Assembly: GCA_946803715.1 (NCBI GenBank) | Contig: CAMPET010000155.1 | Span: 52,462 to 67,380 of the forward strand | Reading direction: 5' to 3' | Length of the DNA: 14,919 bases | From: Beroe ovata | Taxonomy: Eukaryota; Ctenophora; Nuda; Beroida; Beroidae | Part shown: in pieces, positions 1-14,919 of the stretch | Layout: every line of letters begins with the position of its first letter | How positions within the stretch are numbered: position 1 is the stretch's first letter | Position numbers and translations under genes: made by a program | Notes under the pieces: model-generated | The model's input: the letters and a program-made list of their open reading frames with translations, nothing else | Databases searched by the model: none | Told to the model about the DNA's origin: nothing

Positions 1-477
1 TCTACTCACCGTGACATATTCACTCTATCAAACTCTCTCATGCTGCTAGTAGCAACCTCGCGTGTCCCAGTCATTGCCAGTGTAGACGGGCTCGCCACTG
101 CAGCAGGATGTAGGCTGGTGGCGGCATGCCACATGGCCATATGTTCGGAGCGGTCCCAGTTTGCCACACCCGGTATTAATATTGGACTGTTTTGCTCGAC
201 TGCAGGCGTGCAGGTAGGGCGTGCTGTGAACAGGAAACTAGCACTGGATATGCTGATTACAGGAGAGAGAATATCAGCATCGGCAGCGCTCATTGGTGGA
301 CTTGTGTCACGTGTGTACCCGAGTAGTGAGTTATTGGTAGAGGAGACAGACAGGATATCGGGATTGATTGCTGCACATGATAGCACTGTCGTGGGAATGG
401 GAATAGATAACTTTACCCAACAAATGGAGATGTCGGTGGAGGAGGGGGGACATAGTGTGAGGGGGGACATAGTGTGA
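1..477 (+). CDS. ECHDC3: ECHDC3-like enoyl-CoA hydratase domain protein, partial exon
   Basis: Crotonase-superfamily protein most like animal ECHDC3, a predicted mitochondrial family. The reading frame is open from base 1, so the 5' part lies left of the window; the first ATG (40) is internal because homology starts before it (RDIFTLSNSLM). Matching family blocks are PVIASVDGLATAAGC (the first oxyanion-hole region), CSERSQFATPGINIGLFCST (second oxyanion loop) and ALDMLITGERISASAAL with GLVSRVYP. Where classical enoyl-CoA hydratases carry their two catalytic glutamates this protein has R (GCRLV) and G (TPGINIG). As I recall, ECHDC3 also lacks these residues, so hydratase activity is doubtful. 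Homology stops near FTQQMEMSVEE (about 443). The frame then runs into a 17-bp tandem repeat and stops at 475-477, lacking the roughly 35-45 C-terminal residues of the family. The true exon may end near 430-460 at a weak donor; no following exon was recognised. Family call confident, 3' end uncertain. Confidence 0.82.
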   Translation, partial: STHRDIFTLSNSLMLLVATSRVPVIASVDGLATAAGCRLVAACHMAICSERSQFATPGINIGLFCSTAGVQVGRAVNRKLALDMLITGERISASAALIGGLVSRVYPSSELLVEETDRISGLIAAHDSTVVGMGIDNFTQQMEMSVEEGGHSVRGDIV

Positions 478-494
478 GGGGGGACATAGTGTGA
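444..494. repeat. 17-bp tandem repeat, 3 copies
   Basis: Three consecutive identical copies of ggggggacatagtgtga (444-460, 461-477, 478-494). The array begins exactly where homology of the ECHDC3-like frame ends, and copy 2 supplies the in-frame stop. Each unit also contains a GTGTGA/GTGAGG string that could act as a weak plus-strand splice donor. Confidence 0.95.
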
Positions 495-561
495 GAGTTG
501 GTGTGTCTGCTGTCTGTCGAATATGTCTGAGAGTAGCATGTCATAATATCATTCAACTCAC

Positions 562-14627
<14,066 letters not shown>

Positions 14628-14893
14628 CTGGGAAAGAGGGGGCATTAGTCAAACACAAGGAAATATTTCGTTACCCTCTCCTTCAGCTATGGCTATCAAC
14701 CTAGCCTAGGAGGAGCCATGTAGTTATAGACGGTTATAATAGAGAGGATAGTATCATCAGTCAGGGTACGCCTGCCTTACTCCTTCAACATCAGCTGACA
14801 TATATAAATAGACTGAAGTGTTAACACACGCTACTTCCTGTTGAGTGAAGTACGTGTGTCATGTATGTTTGAGTGTGTGTATGTGATTGTGAC

Positions 14894-14919
14894 GTGTGTG
14901 TGTGTGTGTGTGTGTGTGT
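14894..14919. repeat. (GT)n microsatellite at the window edge
   Basis: Pure GT repeat continuing to the last base. It lies in the intron upstream of the PHD5 exon; 14628-14893 otherwise shows nothing recognisable. Confidence 0.95.

Overview
The window looks like a stretch of animal (metazoan) nuclear genome, probably from a marine or other invertebrate. The reasons are short GT-AG introns (mostly 0.1-2.5 kb), many CA/TG microsatellites and minisatellites, and recognisable but divergent animal proteins. I cannot name the phylum from the sequence alone.

Almost all of the window is the middle of one large minus-strand gene, a KMT2C/KMT2D-type (MLL3/MLL4, trr/LPT family) histone H3K4 methyltransferase or its LPT-like N-terminal half. 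Reading leftwards from about 14.63 kb I traced 17 coding exons, about 6.05 kb or 2,000 residues. In protein order they give: the end of one PHD finger, PHD5, the PHD6 module, a charged helical/basic region with an AT-hook-like motif, proline-rich linkers, three acidic-hydrophobic exons, an HMG box, a 419-residue P/M/Q-rich exon, a short lysine-rich exon, a 603-residue exon with SUMO-type motifs and Q/H-rich helices, and a 53-residue Cys-pair exon. Splice phases agree at every junction except one (exon at 4375-5631 to exon at 2880-3027), which is off by two bases. PHD1-4 should lie beyond the right edge. The C-terminal ePHD, FYRN/FYRC and SET regions are not in the window; the last exon ends in a strong GTGAGT donor, so the transcript should continue to the left.

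On the plus strand, positions 1-477 hold part of a second gene, an ECHDC3-like crotonase-superfamily protein. It is cut by the left edge and loses its usual C-terminus in a 17-bp tandem repeat. It lies only 84 bp from the leftmost KMT2 exon, on the opposite strand. It is therefore a nested gene in a KMT2 intron, a fragment, the neighbour of a split KMT2 gene, or an assembly join.

The introns hold most of the unusual DNA: a 104-base G run ending in an N, a 43-bp minisatellite carrying a CACGTG E-box in each unit, a 39-bp and an 18-bp minisatellite (the latter beside the PHD5 exon donor), a MITE-like segment with perfect palindromes, a possible long hairpin, a SINE-like remnant, and several TG/CA tracts. 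I found no rRNA gene, convincing tRNA gene, CRISPR array or complete transposon.
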